A stretch of DNA of 64,000 bases. Source: Streptomyces finlayi (lineage in GTDB: Bacteria > Actinomycetota > Actinomycetes > Streptomycetales > Streptomycetaceae). Positions 1-8,618 of this stretch are shown one piece after another (position 1 is the first letter of the stretch; each line of letters starts with the position of its first letter). The notes beneath the pieces were generated by a model. That model was not told where the DNA came from. It did not search any database and worked only from the letters and a program-made list of their open reading frames with translations. Location: positions 1,178,001 to 1,242,000 of the forward strand of contig NZ_CP045702.1 in the NCBI RefSeq assembly GCF_014216315.1. Direction: 5' to 3'. The translations under genes were made by a program, and so were the position numbers.

Positions 1-143
1 ACATCGACCTCTGCCTGATCACCGGCGCGGGCTGGCCCTTCCACCTGGGCGGCATCACGCCGTACCTGGACCGGGCGGGCGTCTCGGAGCGCGTCAACGG
101 CAAGAAGTTCCTGGCACCGGGCGTGGCGAGCGTTCCGGCCTGA
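1..143 (+). CDS. C-terminal end of a FadB-like 3-hydroxyacyl-CoA dehydrogenase (5' end outside window)
   Basis: An open frame enters from the left edge (first full codon at base 3) and stops with TGA at 141-143, leaving 46 residues. The stretch GAGWPFHLGGITPYLDR is typical of the C-terminus of multifunctional beta-oxidation proteins (enoyl-CoA hydratase/3-hydroxyacyl-CoA dehydrogenase, FadB/FadJ type), where it lies in the second dehydrogenase C-domain. The full protein would act in cytoplasmic fatty acid beta-oxidation. A strong hairpin follows 20 bp after the stop, so this is probably the last gene of its operon. The family assignment rests on a short fragment. Confidence 0.7.
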   Translation, partial: IDLCLITGAGWPFHLGGITPYLDRAGVSERVNGKKFLAPGVASVPA

Positions 144-162
144 CGTCCGATTTCCCTGTGGG

Positions 163-194
163 CGGGCCGTACGGAATCATCTCCGTACGGCCCG
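163..194 (+). terminator. Intrinsic-type hairpin after the FadB-like gene
   Basis: Perfect 13-bp stem CGGGCCGTACGGA / TCCGTACGGCCCG with the 6-nt loop ATCATC, followed by TTTCCG. It sits 20 bp after the upstream stop codon. Streptomyces terminators often lack a long U-tract, so a strong stem directly after a stop is taken as sufficient. Confidence 0.8.
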
Positions 195-243
195 TTTCCG
201 TTCGGGGCTCGGGCAGGCGGGAAGAACCAGGTCATGCGGCGTC

Positions 244-600
244 GTGCCGGAAAGCTGCCGAAGGGCTCCGCAGCGCCGTTCCACCGCGGATGGCAGGCTG
301 ACGGTCTGCGCTCTCGTCCTCCTCGGGGTGTCGCATCCGCTGCCGGTCACCCGAGCGACGCCCTTGGAGAGCGCGCCGGAGCGTCTGCGTATCGCGACCT
401 GGAACATGTGCGGGGTCCGGCAGTGGAACTGTGAGGACACCGGGACCCGCACCGAGAAGATCCGGGCATTGAAACGACTGGCGGTCACCGACGGCGCGCG
501 CGTGGTGATGTTGCAGGAGACCTGCGCCGAAGACCTCGCCGACGCGTGGAACGAGTTGGGAAAGGGCTGGCACAGCACCTCTCTGCCCTATGCCGACGCG
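244..600 (+). pseudogene. Truncated endonuclease/exonuclease/phosphatase-family protein (N-terminal part only)
   Basis: The frame from GTG at 244 encodes a short basic N-terminus, a possible export segment, then LRIATWNMCGVRQWNCEDTG and, further on, GARVVMLQETCAEDLADA. These are the first beta-strand with its Asn and the metal-binding Glu motif (QET) of the EEP fold, as in secreted actinobacterial DNase/phosphodiesterase-like proteins. Recognisable similarity ends near base 595-600, about 115 residues in. The His- and Asp-containing second half of the fold is missing, so no activity is expected. Beyond the break, sequence on the other strand belongs to a glycosyltransferase fragment, so two unrelated remnants are joined here. 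Confidence 0.6.
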
Positions 601-619
601 GAGCTTCAGGCCGCCCTGG

Positions 620-1640
620 ACGAACAAGGGCAGAATGCGGGTGTTCTTTTCGACATAGCGGTACGGCGGATTGTCGGCCGTGTCGGCACCGCCACGGCCG
701 ATGCTCTTGTAGCGGAAGAGTCCGCGACTGAACACACTGGCGGCGACATCCCATGTTCCCTCGACCCATTCGCCCTTCCTCTTCAGACGGTTGGTGTCGA
801 AGCGGCTCTCGAATCCGGCCCAGTCGTAGCAGTAGCGACTCTGGTTGGAGTGCTCGGTGGCCTGCGGATAGAACGTGGTCTTCGCCGGGTTGACGAGCGT
901 GCTGCCCGACTTCTTGTTCCGAAGCGCCAGTGCCTTCGTGGACATATGGCGCTTGTGCACGTTGATGAAGCGCACATAGGCGGAGCCCGTCAGCGTCAGC
1001 CAATCGCCGCTCCAGTGGGCGCCGGTGAGCGAACTGTGGGGAGTCAGCTCCTTGCCGAGCCGGGAGTTCGTTGAGCTGACCCTGGTGGACGCGAAGCCAC
1101 TTCACCCGCGCGTCTGCGGGGAGCTCATCGATGAGGTCGTCGTCGGCCTCACTCAAGAACTCCTGGGCCGAGTACATGAAGGCGTCACGATAGTCGTCAT
1201 CCGCATCGGGAAGGACCTTCAGATGCAGCATGAGGTCCGACTTGAGGCATGCGAGGTCGTACTTGCGTTTGTGCTCCCTGAACGAGCGCGAGCGGTGCTG
1301 TCCGAGGAAACGGCTCACGGACTGCACGGCGGCCACTCGGTCCATCAGGTTGCTGAGTTCGGTGTGCCGCTGCGTGATCGAGGGAGCGGCCCCACCGTCA
1401 CGGCGACGCCAGAAATAGACGATGTCGGTGATGACATCGACCTTTCCAGCCTTGAAGTGCGCGAACATGTTGACCCAGGAGTCCTCGTAGAGGACGCCTT
1501 CGGGGAACTGGATGAAGTGGTAATCCCAGAAGGTGCGGCGGAAAACCTTGTTCCAGACCGTCCGGTCGTAGATCAACGCGTCGAAACGCGTGATGTGCGT
1601 GCCCCGACGGTCCGCTGCATAGGCCCCTTGTGCAAGGGGG
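620..1640 (-). pseudogene. Fragment of a family-2 glycosyltransferase of the teichoic-acid type, with a frameshift
   Basis: Read on the minus strand, about 1620 down to 1080 encodes RFDALIYDRTVWNKVFRR and PEGVLYEDSWVNMFAHFKAG. This is the region around the acceptor-binding ED motif of GT-A enzymes found in GT2 and bifunctional GT2/CDP-glycerol glycerophosphotransferase proteins of wall polymer synthesis. Near base 1080 the frame breaks. Homologous-looking sequence resumes in another frame as LTGAHWSGDWLTLTGSAYV and then FINVHKRHM, and continues to about 620. Restoring one base after VHQG would join the two parts. No start codon or nucleotide-binding N-terminus is present, and the right end fades near 1640. 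This is an internal gene fragment with a single-base deletion. Confidence 0.55.
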
Positions 1641-1869
1641 ATTGCCACGACGCGATGCCTACCGAGCCTCGGACCAGGGTCCGTCGAAGCCGATACCGGC
1701 CTGTACCACGGTGGGACAACGCTACAGAGTCTCATGGCTCCCGTACGTTCACTCGATCGACTGTCTATAGTTCTAATCCACCAGACAGCAGCGGACCGGC
1801 TCGCCCCCCACCCGAGTCCAACCCGACCACTTGCGCCCTCAGGGGCCACGAGTTGCGAGGACTCACAGA

Positions 1870-2970
1870 ATGAGCCACGACGCCACGCCCCCGGGCCCGC
1901 GCGCCTCCCGGCGAGGGGACTCCGCCAAGCGCGGACGCAAGAAGGACCGCAAGCCCCGTCGCGGCCTCAAGATCGCCCTCGGGATCTTCCTCGTGCTCCT
2001 GCTCGCCGGCGGCGGCACCGCCTACTGGATGTACAGCAGCCTCGACGGCAACATCAAGGGCGTCGACATCAACAAGGCGCTCGGTGAGGACCGTCCCGAG
2101 AAGCTCCCGACGACCGGCCAGAACCTGCTGGTTCTGGGGTCGGACTCGCGGGCCGGTGCCGCGAACAAGAAGCTCGGTGGGGGCGGCAACGTCAGTGGGG
2201 CCCGTTCCGACACCGCCATGGTGGTGCACATACCCGAGGGCCGCACGAAGGCCGTCGCCGTGTCCATCCCCCGCGACACCCTGGTGACGCGGCCCGAGTG
2301 CACCACGGCCGACGGTTCGCCGCTGTCGTCGAAGGACCGCGTGATGTTCAACTCGGTGTACTCGCTGGCCGGTCCGGCCTGTGTGGTCAAGACCGTCGAG
2401 AAGATGTCCGGCGTCCGGATCGACCACTACCTGGAGATCAACTTCGCCGGGTTCAAGGACCTGGTCGACGCCATCGGGGGCGTCACGATCGACGTTCCCC
2501 AGGACATCGACGACAAGGCGTCCGGGCTGAACCTCACCGCCGGCCCGCAGAAGCTCAACGGCACCGAGTCCCTCGCCTACGTCCGTACGCGGCACGGCAT
2601 CGGTGACGGCAGCGACCTCGGCCGCATCGGGCTCCAGCAGCAGTTCATGATGGCGCTGCTGAGCGAGATCAAGTCGCAGGACCTGCTGGGCAGCCCGACG
2701 ACGACGTACAAGATCGCCAGTTCCGCCACGAAGTCGCTGACGACCGACGAGGGGCTCGCCTCGCTCAAGTCGCTCAGTGACTTCGCGCGTTCGATGAACG
2801 GCGTCGACCCGTCGTCGATGGAGACGATCATGCTTCCGGTTGCCTACGACGAGATCGACAGGAATCGGGTCGTGGCCGCCGAGCCGCAGGCCGGCACCCT
2901 CTGGAAGGCGATCCGCGAGGACTCGTCGATCCCGGAGTCCGCGAAGAAGTCCCCCGCCACCGGCGGCTGA
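1870..2970 (+). CDS. LytR-CpsA-Psr (LCP) family wall polymer ligase
   Basis: A 366-residue type II membrane protein. Residues 1-35 are Lys/Arg-rich (KRGRKKDRKPRRGLK), followed by one transmembrane helix (about 37-57, IALGIFLVLLLAGGGTAYW) and an extracytoplasmic LCP domain. That domain has the family blocks NLLVLGSDSR, ARSDTAMVVHI and VSIPRDTLV, then a GGVTIDVP region and AYVRTRHG, whose Asp and Arg residues bind polyprenyl pyrophosphate and metal. LCP proteins transfer teichoic acids or other glycopolymers from undecaprenyl pyrophosphate to peptidoglycan. The ATG at 1870 is preferred because GCGAGG lies just upstream and an earlier in-frame start at 1831 adds a non-conserved tail. Length fits the family. 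Confidence 0.9.
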   Translation: MSHDATPPGPRASRRGDSAKRGRKKDRKPRRGLKIALGIFLVLLLAGGGTAYWMYSSLDGNIKGVDINKALGEDRPEKLPTTGQNLLVLGSDSRAGAANKKLGGGGNVSGARSDTAMVVHIPEGRTKAVAVSIPRDTLVTRPECTTADGSPLSSKDRVMFNSVYSLAGPACVVKTVEKMSGVRIDHYLEINFAGFKDLVDAIGGVTIDVPQDIDDKASGLNLTAGPQKLNGTESLAYVRTRHGIGDGSDLGRIGLQQQFMMALLSEIKSQDLLGSPTTTYKIASSATKSLTTDEGLASLKSLSDFARSMNGVDPSSMETIMLPVAYDEIDRNRVVAAEPQAGTLWKAIREDSSIPESAKKSPATGG

Positions 2971-3009
2971 CGGACCGTGGGCCGGGCCGGCCCATGGCAT
3001 TCTGCCGGG

Positions 3010-3441
3010 ATGCCGACCGAAGGCCCGGCCACCGGGAACACGCTGCCGCTCGTGATCGTCGACGCTGCCAACGTCGTGGGGTCCGTACCGGACGGGTGGT
3101 GGCGGGACCGGCCGGGGGCGGCCGAACGGCTGCGGGACTCGCTCGTCCCGTACGCCGCGGACGGCCTGCCCGGGGTTCCGGGCCCCGTCGAGCTGGTGCT
3201 GGTAGTCGAAGGTGCGGCCCGGGTCGTCGGTCCCGTGCCCGGGGTACGGGTGGAGTCGGCGCCCGGCAGCGGTGACGACCTGATCGCCGGCATCGTCGCG
3301 ACGGAGGCGGCCCGGAATCCGGACCGCCTCTGTGTCGTGGTCACCGCGGACCGGGGCCTGCGCCGGTGGGTCGAGGTGCACGGGGCGCGGTGTGCGGGGC
3401 CCCGTAGCGTACGCCCCACACCACCGTCGCGGCTCAACTGA
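3010..3441 (+). CDS. Small NYN/PIN-like domain protein (often annotated NTP pyrophosphohydrolase)
   Basis: 143 residues. The N-terminus LVIVDAANVVGSVPDGWW and the later segments SGDDLIAGIV and VVVTADRGLRRWVE carry the spaced Asp residues of NYN (YacP/PIN-like) nuclease folds: an Asp after the first strand, an internal DD pair and a C-terminal TADRGL motif. NYN proteins are putative metal-dependent RNases. Similar actinobacterial genes are frequently named NTP pyrophosphohydrolase, which the visible motifs do not support. It starts 39 bp after the LCP stop and its 3' end overlaps the convergent permease gene by 8 bp. Confidence 0.65.
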   Translation: MPTEGPATGNTLPLVIVDAANVVGSVPDGWWRDRPGAAERLRDSLVPYAADGLPGVPGPVELVLVVEGAARVVGPVPGVRVESAPGSGDDLIAGIVATEAARNPDRLCVVVTADRGLRRWVEVHGARCAGPRSVRPTPPSRLN

Positions 3442-4924
3442 CCGTCTTGCGCTCCCCGTTGGTCTTCAGCCTGCTGTGCTTCCGTCCGTACAGGAAGTAG
3501 AAGGCGATACCGATCGCCATCCAGACCCCGAACCGCACCCAGGTCTCGGCCGGCAGGTTGAGCATCAGCCAGACCGACGCGGCCACCGAGAGGATCGGGA
3601 CCAGCGGGACCCACGGGGTGCGGAAGGCGCGGTGCAGGTCGGGCCGCGTGCGGCGCAGGACGATCACGCCGAGGGCGACGACGACGAACGCGAAGAGCGT
3701 GCCGATGTTCACCAGCGTCGCCAGCTCGTTGATGCTGGTGAAGCCCGCGATGATCGCGATGAGCACCCCGAGCAGGATGGTCGGACGGTACGGCGTGCGG
3801 AAGCGCGGGTGCGTCACGGAGAAGAACCGCGGGAGCAGTCCGTCACGGCTCATCGCGAAGAACACCCGGGTCTGGCCGAGCAGCAGGATCATGCAGACCG
3901 TGGTGAGGCCGACCGCGGCGCCGAAGCTGATGACGCCCCCGTAGAAGGGGTGCCCCACGGACTTGAAGGCGTCGGCGAGCGGGGCGCTCACCGACAGTTC
4001 GCTGTAGTGCTGCATGCCGGTGACGACGATGGACACGGCCACGTAGAGCACGGTGCAGATCAGGAGCGAGCCCAGGATGCCGCGCGGCATGTCCCGCTGC
4101 GGAACCTTGGTCTCCTCGGCGGCGGTGGCCACCACGTCGAAGCCGATGAAGGCGAAGAAGACCACGGACGCGGCGGTGAAGATGCCCATGACGCCGAAGT
4201 TCGTGGGCTCGTAACCGAACATCAGCTGGACCAGGGGCGCGTCCAGACCGGCCCCGGCGGGCTGCTTCACTGCGTCGGGGATGAACGGCTTGTAGTTGTC
4301 GGCGTCGATGAAGAAGGACCCCGCGATGATCACGATCAGGACCACGGTCACCTTGATGATGACGACGATCGCGGTGACGCGTGCGGACAGCTTCATGCCG
4401 AACACCAGGATGACCGTGAGCGCCAGCACCAGCACGAAGGCCAGGATGTCGAAGCCGAAGCCCTCGGCGACGTCCGGCCCCGAGAGCGCCTCGGGCATCG
4501 TCCAGCCGATGTTGTCCATCAGGGAGCGGACGTAGCCCGACCAGCCGACGGCCACGACGGCCGTACCCAGGGCGAATTCCAGGATCAGGTCCCAGCCGAT
4601 GGTCCACGCGACCAGTTCGCCGAGTGAGGCGTACGAGAAGGTGTACGCCGATCCGGCCACCGGGACGGTGGAGGCGAACTCCGCGTAACAGAGCGCGGCC
4701 AGTGCGCAGACGATGCCCGCGGCGACGAAGGCGAGCGCGGTGGCGGGGCCCGCGGTCTCCTTGGCGACCTTGCCCGTGAGGACGAAGATGCCGGTGCCGA
4801 TGATGACACCGACGCCGAAGACCGTCAGGTCCACTGCCGAGAGGGACTTTCTGAGCCGGTGCTCCGGCTCCTCCGTATCCTTGATCGACTGTTCTACCGT
4901 TTTGGTGCGGAACATTGTGCTCAC
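3434..4924 (-). CDS. APC-superfamily amino acid permease (cationic amino acid transporter type)
   Basis: 496 residues with about 12 predicted transmembrane helices. The N-terminal motif FGVGVIIGTGIFVLTGK is the unwound substrate-binding helix 1 of APC transporters, and GFDVVATAAEE lies in the helix-6 region. The protein resembles YfnA/CAT-type H+-coupled amino acid importers in the cytoplasmic membrane; the substrate cannot be read from the sequence. The GTG at 4924 is chosen because ACGGAGG lies 7 nt upstream, leaving the ATG three codons later without a spaced ribosome site. It is convergent with the NYN gene, and no partner operon gene is visible. Confidence 0.88.
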   Translation of the reverse strand: MSTMFRTKTVEQSIKDTEEPEHRLRKSLSAVDLTVFGVGVIIGTGIFVLTGKVAKETAGPATALAFVAAGIVCALAALCYAEFASTVPVAGSAYTFSYASLGELVAWTIGWDLILEFALGTAVVAVGWSGYVRSLMDNIGWTMPEALSGPDVAEGFGFDILAFVLVLALTVILVFGMKLSARVTAIVVIIKVTVVLIVIIAGSFFIDADNYKPFIPDAVKQPAGAGLDAPLVQLMFGYEPTNFGVMGIFTAASVVFFAFIGFDVVATAAEETKVPQRDMPRGILGSLLICTVLYVAVSIVVTGMQHYSELSVSAPLADAFKSVGHPFYGGVISFGAAVGLTTVCMILLLGQTRVFFAMSRDGLLPRFFSVTHPRFRTPYRPTILLGVLIAIIAGFTSINELATLVNIGTLFAFVVVALGVIVLRRTRPDLHRAFRTPWVPLVPILSVAASVWLMLNLPAETWVRFGVWMAIGIAFYFLYGRKHSRLKTNGERKTVS

Positions 4925-5154
4925 CGGTCTGCCTCCGTGATCGTTCTTCTCGTGCGTCGCCGGGGCCCTCGCGTTACCCGAACCACGGCCATGATCGAGA
5001 GGGCGCGCGGCAACGGGGCGGTCGCGCGGGGCGATTCACCCGATGGGGCCCGGGAGAGCGAAGACCACTGGGCCGTACGGAGTAGGCGCGGCCCGCGGGC
5101 GGCTCCGGTAGGGGCGGATCTCGGAACACGAACGGGAGGCGCGGAACACGAACG

Positions 5155-5184
5155 CGCCCCCCGGTCCGGTGGGACCGAGGGGCG
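5155..5184 (-). terminator. Hairpin terminator of dxs
   Basis: Stem of 13 positions with one mismatch (CGCCCCCCGGTCC / GGACCGAGGGGCG) and a GGTG loop, 25 bp beyond the dxs stop. A 13-nt direct repeat, CGGAACACGAACG, occurs twice just to its left. The rest of the interval to 4925 shows no gene and probably carries the permease promoter. Confidence 0.7.
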
Positions 5185-5208
5185 TGGACGGGTGACGCGG
5201 TGATGCGC

Positions 5209-7137
5209 TCAGTCGCGAGCGGGCTCCACCGGAAGCGGCTCGGCGTCCCGGCTCCCGTACCGGCCGTCGAGCTTGGCGACCAGACCGGTGACCTGACGGG
5301 CGATGTCCGGGGCGGTCAGGCCGATCTCGGCCATGACCTCCTTGCGCGAGGCGTGGTCGAGGAAGACCGGCGGGATACCGAAGTCCCGCAGCGGTACGTC
5401 GACGCCGGCGTCGCGCAGCGCCTGGGCGACTGCGGAGCCGACACCGCCGGCGCGGCTGTTGTCCTCGACGGTGACGACGACGCGGTGCTGCTCGGCGAGC
5501 GGGGCCATGGCCTCGTCGACGGGCTTGACCCAGCGGGGGTCGACCACTGTGGTGGAGATGCCCTGGGCCTCCAGCAGCGTGGCGATCTCCAGGCACATCG
5601 GGGCGAGCGCTCCGATGGACACCAGCAGTACGTCGGGCCGCTCGGTGCCGGCCTCGCGCAGGACGTCCATCCCGCCGGCCTTGCCGACGGCCTTGACCGC
5701 CGGGCCGACCGCGCCCTTGGAGAAGCGGACCACGGTCGGGGCGTCGTCGACGTCGACGGCCTCGCGCAGCTGGGCGCGGACCTGGTCGGCGTCACGCGGG
5801 GCGGCGATCCGGAGGGTGGGCACGCACTGGAGGATCGACATGTCCCACATGCCGTTGTGCGAGGCGCCGTCCGTGCCGGTGACTCCCGCGCGGTCCAGGA
5901 CGAAGGTGACCCCGCACTTGTGCAGGGCGACATCCATCAGGACCTGGTCGAAGGCCCGGTTGAGGAAGGTCGCGTAGACCGCGAAGACCGGGTGCAGTCC
6001 GCCGGTGGCGAGGCCGGCCGCGGAGACCGCGCCGTGCTGCTCGGCGATGCCGACGTCGTAGATCCGGTCCGGGAACGCCTCCTCGAACTTGCCGAGGCCG
6101 ACGGGCTGGAGCATGGCCGCGGTGATCGCGACGATGTCCTTGCGCTCCTTGCCGAGCTTGACCATCTCCTCGCCGAACACGGAGGTCCAGTCGAGGCCGG
6201 AGGTGGAGATCGGCAGTCCGGTGTCCGGGTGGATCTTGCCGACGGCGTGGAAACGGTCGGCCTCGTCCTGGAGGGCCGGGGTGTAACCGCGGCCCTTCTC
6301 CGTGAGGCAGTGGACGATGACGGGTCCGCCGAAACGCTTCGCCCGCTGGAGCGCGGACTCCAGGGCCTCGATGTCGTGACCGTCGATCGGTCCGACGTAC
6401 TTCAGGCCGAGGTCCTCGAACATGCCCTGCGGGGCGATGAAGTCCTTGAGGCCCTTCTTCGCGCCGTGCAGGGTCTCGTACAGCGGCCGCCCGACGACGG
6501 GGGTGCGTTCCAGGAGGTCCTTGCCACGGGCCAGGAAACGCTCGTACCCGTCCGTCGTACGGAGGGTGGCGAGGTGGTTCGCGAGGCCGCCGATGGTCGG
6601 GGCGTACGAGCGCTCGTTGTCGTTGACGACGATGACGAGGGGGCGGTCCTTGGCGGCGGCGATGTTGTTCAGCGCCTCCCAGGCCATGCCGCCGGTGAGC
6701 GCGCCGTCCCCGATGACCGCGACGACGTGGTCGTCCTTCTCCAGCACCTCGTTGGCCTTGGCGAGGCCGTCGGCCCAGCCGAGCACGGTCGAGGCGTGCG
6801 AGTTCTCGATGACGTCGTGCTCCGACTCGGCGCGGGAGGGGTAGCCGGAGAGGCCGCCCTTGCTCTTGAGCTTCGAGAAGTCCTGGCGGCCGGTGAGCAG
6901 CTTGTGCACATAGCTCTGGTGGCCGGTGTCGAAGAGGACCTTGTCCCGCGGCGACTCGAACACCCGGTGCAGGGCGATGGTCAGCTCGACCACGCCCAGG
7001 TTGGGGCCGAGGTGTCCGCCGGTCTTGGACACCGCGTCGACGAGGAACGTACGGATCTCCCCGGCGAGCTGCTCCAGCTGCTCAGCGGTGAGCCGGTCCA
7101 GGTCGCGCGGTCCACCGATGCGGGTCAGCAGATCCAC
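5209..7137 (-). CDS. dxs: 1-deoxy-D-xylulose-5-phosphate synthase
   Basis: 642 residues, the usual Dxs length. The protein makes DXP from pyruvate and glyceraldehyde-3-phosphate with thiamine diphosphate, the first step of the MEP isoprenoid pathway in the cytoplasm. Visible motifs are GHQSYVHKLLTGR (the substrate and ThDP His region), GDGALTGGMAWEALNN (the GDG...NN ThDP/Mg site), YAPTIGGLANHLATLR, FVLDRAGVTGTDGASHNG and a transketolase C-domain with SIGALAPMC. The start is GTG at 7137 with AAGGAGG 6 nt upstream. It is a single gene flanked by hairpins; TAGACT, about 40 bp upstream of the ribosome site, is a possible -10 box. Streptomyces genomes can carry two dxs genes. Confidence 0.97.
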   Translation of the reverse strand: MDLLTRIGGPRDLDRLTAEQLEQLAGEIRTFLVDAVSKTGGHLGPNLGVVELTIALHRVFESPRDKVLFDTGHQSYVHKLLTGRQDFSKLKSKGGLSGYPSRAESEHDVIENSHASTVLGWADGLAKANEVLEKDDHVVAVIGDGALTGGMAWEALNNIAAAKDRPLVIVVNDNERSYAPTIGGLANHLATLRTTDGYERFLARGKDLLERTPVVGRPLYETLHGAKKGLKDFIAPQGMFEDLGLKYVGPIDGHDIEALESALQRAKRFGGPVIVHCLTEKGRGYTPALQDEADRFHAVGKIHPDTGLPISTSGLDWTSVFGEEMVKLGKERKDIVAITAAMLQPVGLGKFEEAFPDRIYDVGIAEQHGAVSAAGLATGGLHPVFAVYATFLNRAFDQVLMDVALHKCGVTFVLDRAGVTGTDGASHNGMWDMSILQCVPTLRIAAPRDADQVRAQLREAVDVDDAPTVVRFSKGAVGPAVKAVGKAGGMDVLREAGTERPDVLLVSIGALAPMCLEIATLLEAQGISTTVVDPRWVKPVDEAMAPLAEQHRVVVTVEDNSRAGGVGSAVAQALRDAGVDVPLRDFGIPPVFLDHASRKEVMAEIGLTAPDIARQVTGLVAKLDGRYGSRDAEPLPVEPARD

Positions 7138-7297
7138 CCGTGCCTCCTTGCGTTTGAGCTGGTCGAGCGTGCCGATCCGATGAGTCTAATGTTCCGCCGG
7201 CGCGCGCCGTCAGCGGGCGGTGCATTCCGTGTCACCCGATCGGATGACGTAGGCATCCCGCACGCGTGCGTGACACGCGGGGTGCGGACACGCACGA

Positions 7298-7323
7298 GCC
7301 CGGCACCTCGGAAGATGCCGGGC
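7298..7323 (-). terminator. Hairpin after the xylose-type ABC operon
   Basis: 8-bp stem GCCCGGCA / TGCCGGGC with a 10-nt loop, 17 bp past the permease stop codon. The remainder of 7138-7297 holds the dxs promoter region and no gene. Confidence 0.65.
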
Positions 7324-7340
7324 AGGTGCTGTCCGAGCGG

Positions 7341-8618
7341 TCAGGCGCGGCCGGCCGACTTCTGCGTCTTGCGTGTGACGGAGTCGATGACGACCGTGAT
7401 GAGGAGGACGCCGCCGGTGATCATGTAGTTGATCGGGGTGGCGATGCCTTCCAGCGACAGCCCGTACTGGATCGAGACGATGACCATGACGCCGAGCAGC
7501 GCGTTCCAGGTCCTGCCGCGTCCGCCGAAGAGGCTGGTGCCGCCGATGACGGCCGCCGCGATGACGTTCATCAGCAGGTCGCCGGTGCCGGAGCCCTGGT
7601 TGACCGCCGCGATCTTGGAGGCCCAGAAGAGACCGCCGATCGCCGCGAACGTGCCCGCGATGGCGAAGACGGAGATCCGGATCGCCGTGACGTTGATGCC
7701 CGCGCGGCGGGACGCCTCGACGCTGCCGCCGAGCGCGAAGATCTTCCGGCCGTACGCCGTGCGGCGCAGGACGAAGTCCGTCGCCACCAGGACCACGAGG
7801 AAGAGGACCAGGGCCAGGGGCAGGCCCCGGTACTGGTTGAACATGACCGCGGCGGCGAAGGCGAACACCGCGAGCACGACGGTGCGCACGACGATGTCGG
7901 TGAGCGGCCTGGCCGGGATGCCGGCCGCCTCACGGCGGCGGCTGTCCAGGAACGCGGAGAGGAAGTAGCCCACGACGGCCACCGCGGCGAGGCCGTACGC
8001 GGCCGCGACATCGGCGAAGTAGTACGTGGTGAGGTGACCGACGACGCCGTCGCCGTCCAGGTTGATCGTGCCGGTGTCGCCGAGCAGCTGGAGCATGAAG
8101 CCCAGCCAGAACAGCAGACCGGCGAGGGTGACGGCGAAGGCGGGGGCGCCTATCCGGGCGAAGAAGAAGCCGTGGATCGCGCCGATGGCCGCGCCGCTGG
8201 CGATCGCGATCAGGACGGCCAGCCACTCGTTCATGCCCTGGGTGACGCTGAGCACCGCGACGAGTGCGCCGGAGACGCCGCTGACCGAGCCGACCGACAG
8301 GTCGATCTCACCGAGCAGCAGCACGAAGATGATGCCGACGGCCATCATACCGGTGGCGACCATCGCGACGGCGATGTCGCTGAGGTTCTTCGCGGAGAGG
8401 AACTCCGAGTTCAGGCTCTGGAAGACCACGCAGATGATGACCAGACCGATGATCACGGGGATCGAGCCGAGGTCACCCGCGCTCATCTTGCGCTTGAACT
8501 CGGTGAGGTATCCGGCGAGGCCCTGCTCACGTACGAGCAGCCGGGGGTCGACCGCGGTGGCGGCGCCCTTGGCGGCGTCCTGGTTCACGACGGGGGCTGC
8601 CGTCTTGTCGGTGCTCAC
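7341..8618 (-). CDS. xylH: Sugar ABC transporter permease, XylH/RbsC type
   Basis: 425 residues, mostly hydrophobic, with about 10-11 membrane helices in the BPD_transp_2 pattern of monosaccharide importers (for example GAIHGFFFARIGAPAFAVTL and AAAVIGGTSLFGGRG, the loop that contacts the ATPase). An N-terminal extension of about 55 residues is hydrophilic and Ala-rich. The GTG start overlaps the stop of the ATPase gene by 4 bp (GTGA), so translation is coupled. With the ATPase and the binding protein it forms one importer; the ROK regulator next to it suggests xylose. The symbol is by analogy with the S. coelicolor xylFGH operon. Confidence 0.85.
   Translation of the reverse strand: MSTDKTAAPVVNQDAAKGAATAVDPRLLVREQGLAGYLTEFKRKMSAGDLGSIPVIIGLVIICVVFQSLNSEFLSAKNLSDIAVAMVATGMMAVGIIFVLLLGEIDLSVGSVSGVSGALVAVLSVTQGMNEWLAVLIAIASGAAIGAIHGFFFARIGAPAFAVTLAGLLFWLGFMLQLLGDTGTINLDGDGVVGHLTTYYFADVAAAYGLAAVAVVGYFLSAFLDSRRREAAGIPARPLTDIVVRTVVLAVFAFAAAVMFNQYRGLPLALVLFLVVLVATDFVLRRTAYGRKIFALGGSVEASRRAGINVTAIRISVFAIAGTFAAIGGLFWASKIAAVNQGSGTGDLLMNVIAAAVIGGTSLFGGRGRTWNALLGVMVIVSIQYGLSLEGIATPINYMITGGVLLITVVIDSVTRKTQKSAGRA

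Noticed and set aside
5200..7428. Long plus-strand open frame opposite dxs
   Set aside because: It mirrors codon positions of dxs, is Asp/Gly/Arg/Val-rich and has no ribosome site; high G+C makes antisense frames stay open by chance.
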